NCBI GenBank assembly: GCA_030691225.1
Contig: JAUYES010000361.1
Location: 1 to 9,140, forward strand
Source of the DNA: Holophaga sp.
GTDB taxonomy: Bacteria > Acidobacteriota > Holophagae > Holophagales > Holophagaceae
Length of the DNA stretch: 9,140 nt
Direction: 5' to 3'
Part shown: piece after piece, positions 7,536 through 9,140 of the stretch
How positions within the stretch are numbered: the stretch's first letter is position 1
How the letters are laid out: each line of letters opens with the position of its first letter
Program-made: the position numbers and the translations under genes
Notes under the pieces: model-generated
What the model saw: the letters and a program-made list of their open reading frames with translations, nothing else
Told to the model about the DNA's origin: nothing
Databases searched by the model: none

Positions 7536-8753
7536 TTACTGCCGCAACCAAACTGGAGGCAGGAACCGACCTGGACTCGCAGGATCAGGCCAGCGGATAG
7601 CCGGATCTCCATCGGCCACAACCAGCGCTGGGTGTCCATCTCCCTTCAAATCGGCGATGGCCACAGAAAGCGGTCCGTAATAGCCGCGATACATGTCTGG
7701 AGCGAAGAAATTCCCAGCCGTCGCAGGATCCTGAATGAACACAGCCAGCGAGCCGGGATAACCGGGCAAGCCCGAATTGGCCACCACCACATCCATCCGC
7801 CCATCCCCATCCACATCACCAATGGCCAACCCAGCGGAACCGTAATCATCGGTATCCAGCGATAAGGCCGCCAGAAATGCCCCAGGCACCGCTGGATTCT
7901 GGCGAAGGATGCTCAACCCACCGGTGTTGTTGGAATAGTTGGCGGTCAGGATATCGAGGCGACCGTCACCATTGATGTCTCCAACCTTAAGGGCCACGGG
8001 ATCGGCGCCGGTCACATAGTCGACGGGAGTGAGGAAAGTGCCCGCCACGGGACCGTGCAGGATTACCGCGACCCTGCCGTTGGCCATGGCAACGACTAGA
8101 TCTTTGGAACCGGTACCGGTCAGATCGGCAATCGCCACAGCCGAGGGATCGCCACTGAGGGCAATGGCAACCGGAGACAGGAATGTGCCGGGGGTGGTTC
8201 CATGAAAGAAAACCTGCACATCATTGCCACCACCGGCGGCGACCACGATATCCAAGCGCCCTCCGCCGAGTAGATCACCCACGGCAACGTCCAAGGGGCG
8301 ACGAGCACCCACCGATAGATGGGTTGGGGTCAAGAAGCTACCCGCGATATTGGATTGAAGATGCACATCGATGGAGTGGTTGGAGCCGTTAGCGTGATAG
8401 TTGGCCACGACGGCATCAAGTCGACCATCACCATCCATGTCACCGGTCGTCAGTGCCAAGGGGTAGAGCCCCGTCACGCTGCGGAGCGGATCACCAAAAG
8501 TGCCTGCCGTGGCAGGATTTTGCACCCGGGCCGTAAGAAAACCAGGCTCACTATAGCCGTCACGAAAAACGGCATTGGCCGTGAGGATATCCGGTCCCCC
8601 AGCAGCATTCAGGTCTGCAACGACCACGGCCTGGGTGATGAAGCCTGAACGGTTTTCGTCCCGGTCGTTGTGAGTGCAGCCCACAGCCAATCCCAAAACG
8701 CCTATGGAAATGAGGCCTGCCATCGAACGGGGAGATCGAAAGAAATTCATCAT
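7536..8753 (-). CDS. FG-GAP/VCBS-repeat lipoprotein, probable seven-bladed beta-propeller
   Basis: From the ATG at 8753 this is 405 residues. Residues 1-25 form a lipoprotein signal with lipobox LAVGC and acylated Cys26; Thr at +2 gives no inner-membrane retention signal, so an outer-membrane location is likely. The mature protein has seven FG-GAP-type units with loop Asp at 47, 105, 160, 210, 259, 313 and 368, spaced 49-58 residues. Units 2, 5 and 6 keep the calcium-type loop DxDGDGxxD or DINGDGRLD; units 1, 3 and 4 are degraded and unit 7 has lost its last Asp. Each unit also has a second conserved element of the type PATAGTFxxP. Seven units suggest one closed propeller. Function is unknown; relatives include integrin-like adhesion and polysaccharide-associated proteins. 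An upstream in-frame ATG at 8873 exists, but GGAGG at 8759-8763 and the signal peptide favour 8753; 8750, the adjacent ATG, is equally possible. Confidence 0.88.
   Translation of the reverse strand: MMNFFRSPRSMAGLISIGVLGLAVGCTHNDRDENRSGFITQAVVVADLNAAGGPDILTANAVFRDGYSEPGFLTARVQNPATAGTFGDPLRSVTGLYPLALTTGDMDGDGRLDAVVANYHANGSNHSIDVHLQSNIAGSFLTPTHLSVGARRPLDVAVGDLLGGGRLDIVVAAGGGNDVQVFFHGTTPGTFLSPVAIALSGDPSAVAIADLTGTGSKDLVVAMANGRVAVILHGPVAGTFLTPVDYVTGADPVALKVGDINGDGRLDILTANYSNNTGGLSILRQNPAVPGAFLAALSLDTDDYGSAGLAIGDVDGDGRMDVVVANSGLPGYPGSLAVFIQDPATAGNFFAPDMYRGYYGPLSVAIADLKGDGHPALVVADGDPAIRWPDPASPGRFLPPVWLRQ
7554..8639 (-). repeat. Seven tandem FG-GAP coding repeats
   Basis: Within the lipoprotein gene, seven units of about 49-58 codons each encode a strand of type VAIADLxGDGxxDLVVAN followed later by a G-x-F-L-x-P turn. 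The units have diverged at DNA level, so this is an old protein repeat rather than a recent DNA duplication. Calcium-type loops look complete only in units 2, 5 and 6. Confidence 0.85.
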
Positions 8754-8758
8754 GGTTT

Positions 8759-8763
8759 CCTCC
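8759..8763 (-). promoter_or_regulatory. Ribosome binding site that fixes the lipoprotein start
   Basis: Minus-strand GGAGG lies 5 nt before the ATG at 8753 and 8 nt before the adjacent ATG at 8750. It decides against the longer reading from 8873, whose extra 40 residues would bury the lipoprotein signal peptide. Confidence 0.75.
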
Positions 8764-8832
8764 CGGAAAAACAAATTGCCCAGTAACAGGTTGGGTCGAC
8801 CGCAAGCCACGGGCAAGTCCCCCAGCACCTGT
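8764..8832 (-). ncRNA. Candidate structured mRNA leader (pseudoknot plus U-rich run) of the lipoprotein gene
   Basis: Read on the minus strand, ACAGGT (8832-8827) pairs with ACCTGT (8791-8786). Just inside, after a 2-nt GC bulge, TGGG (8824-8821) pairs with CCCA (8795-8792), giving a ten-pair stem. The loop contains TTGCCC (8816-8811), which can pair with GGGCAA (8781-8776) only 4 nt past the stem, forming an H-type pseudoknot. TTTGTTTTT (8775-8767) follows at once, then the ribosome binding site. The loop-to-tail pairing followed by the U-run could act as a terminator or control ribosome access. I recognise no known riboswitch class in it. The pairings are seen directly; the function is inferred. 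Confidence 0.4.
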
Positions 8833-8853
8833 CTGCCCCAGATCCTTGAAAAG

Positions 8854-9140
8854 TCAGTGATGCGATTTCCCATGAATCACGTACACCGGCAGCTTAGCGC
8901 GTCGCCAAGCCCGCATTCCGCCCTTGAGCACATATACCCATTGATGGCCCCGAGCCGAAAGCAGAGAAACGGCTTCATGAGCAATCTTGTCGGTTTCATC
9001 GACCAGCAAAAAGGCGCGAGGGTGGCTGGTATCCAGTTCATCCATCCGTTTCACAAGCTCCGACATCGGTAGATTGATGGCGCTGCGAATATGGCCCTTG
9101 GGGCCAGAAAATTCCTGACGGGTTCGTAAATCAACCACCT
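8854..9140 (-). CDS. Rhodanese-like domain protein with Asp in place of the catalytic Cys, 5' end cut by window edge
   Basis: The visible 94 residues begin inside the domain at VVDLRTRQEF, a typical first strand and CH2A-type motif, so the gene starts beyond the right edge; the GTG at 9138 is just a Val codon. Next come GHIRSAINLPMSEL (visible residues 15-28), the active-site strand and loop FLLVDETDKIAHEA (43-56), WVYVLKGGMRAW (67-78) and a short His-rich tail ending KSHH. A working rhodanese has Cys at the start of that loop and often Arg/Lys-Ser/Thr near its end. Here the Cys position is D47, so sulfur transfer is unlikely and a binding or regulatory role is more plausible. The remaining fold looks intact. 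It lies 100 nt upstream of the FG-GAP lipoprotein on the same strand. Whether it has a signal peptide or other domains cannot be seen. Confidence 0.85.
   Translation of the reverse strand, partial: VVDLRTRQEFSGPKGHIRSAINLPMSELVKRMDELDTSHPRAFLLVDETDKIAHEAVSLLSARGHQWVYVLKGGMRAWRRAKLPVYVIHGKSHH

Noticed and set aside
7272..7865. A 197-codon plus-strand open frame across the DUF2914 and FG-GAP genes.
   Set aside because: It spans the reverse complement of two well-supported genes and the gap between them, and shows no recognisable motif.
8786..8832. A plus-strand stretch (GACCGCAAGCCACGGG) reminiscent of the core of GEMM-I cyclic-di-GMP riboswitches.
   Set aside because: The GCAAAGCC core is one A short, the tetraloop receptor and flanking P1 are missing, and no plus-strand gene lies downstream.
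8754..8873. An upstream in-frame ATG at 8873 extending the FG-GAP lipoprotein by 40 residues.
   Set aside because: The extension would sit before the lipoprotein signal, overlaps the end of the rhodanese gene, and lacks a ribosome binding site as good as the one before 8753.
9136..9138. GTG as the start codon of the rhodanese-like gene.
   Set aside because: It falls in the first conserved strand (VVDLRT), leaving no room for the preceding part of the domain; the real start is beyond the window.

Overview
This is a GC-rich bacterial window, densely coded, with short intergenic gaps and strong GGAGG-type ribosome binding sites. It suggests a Gram-negative bacterium: it has a lipoprotein, Sec-exported proteins and a ClpS/ClpA pair that reads like the proteobacterial one. 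An exported tricorn protease, DUF2914 and FG-GAP lipoproteins, and large PAS hybrid kinases together fit Acidobacteriota of the Holophaga/Geothrix kind. That assignment rests on gene content alone, not on a search.

Layout. 1-1606 (minus) is the 5' part of a gene for an exported tricorn-family protease: signal peptide plus two beta-propellers, with the catalytic half beyond the window edge. After a 46-bp divergent gap come clpS (1653-1967, plus) and clpA (1967-4234, plus), which overlap by one base (TAATG). After 77 bp follows a soluble hybrid histidine kinase with four PAS domains, a kinase core and a C-terminal receiver (4312-6984, plus). A 55-bp convergent gap separates it from a block on the minus strand. 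In transcription order that block holds a rhodanese-like gene cut by the right edge (9140-8854), a seven-repeat FG-GAP lipoprotein (8753-7536) and a small exported DUF2914 protein (7465-7040).

How the parts fit together. ClpS delivers N-degron substrates to the ClpA unfoldase, which works with a ClpP peptidase not present here. The divergent tricorn homologue belongs to a family that trims peptides, but its signal peptide puts it outside the cytoplasm, so a direct relay with ClpAP is unlikely. The kinase is an orphan with no obvious partner regulator nearby, and its own receiver domain is intact. The minus-strand block is probably an envelope set with no recognised pathway.

Most worth a second look: the roughly 100-nt leader of the FG-GAP lipoprotein gene can be drawn as an H-type pseudoknot followed directly by a U-rich run and the ribosome binding site, an arrangement resembling a riboswitch expression platform. 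Also notable are the rhodanese with Asp in place of its catalytic Cys, and a ClpS with Gln at the N-degron gatekeeper position.

No stretch longer than 300 bases lacks a gene. I saw no tRNA, rRNA, CRISPR array, insertion sequence or prophage gene.
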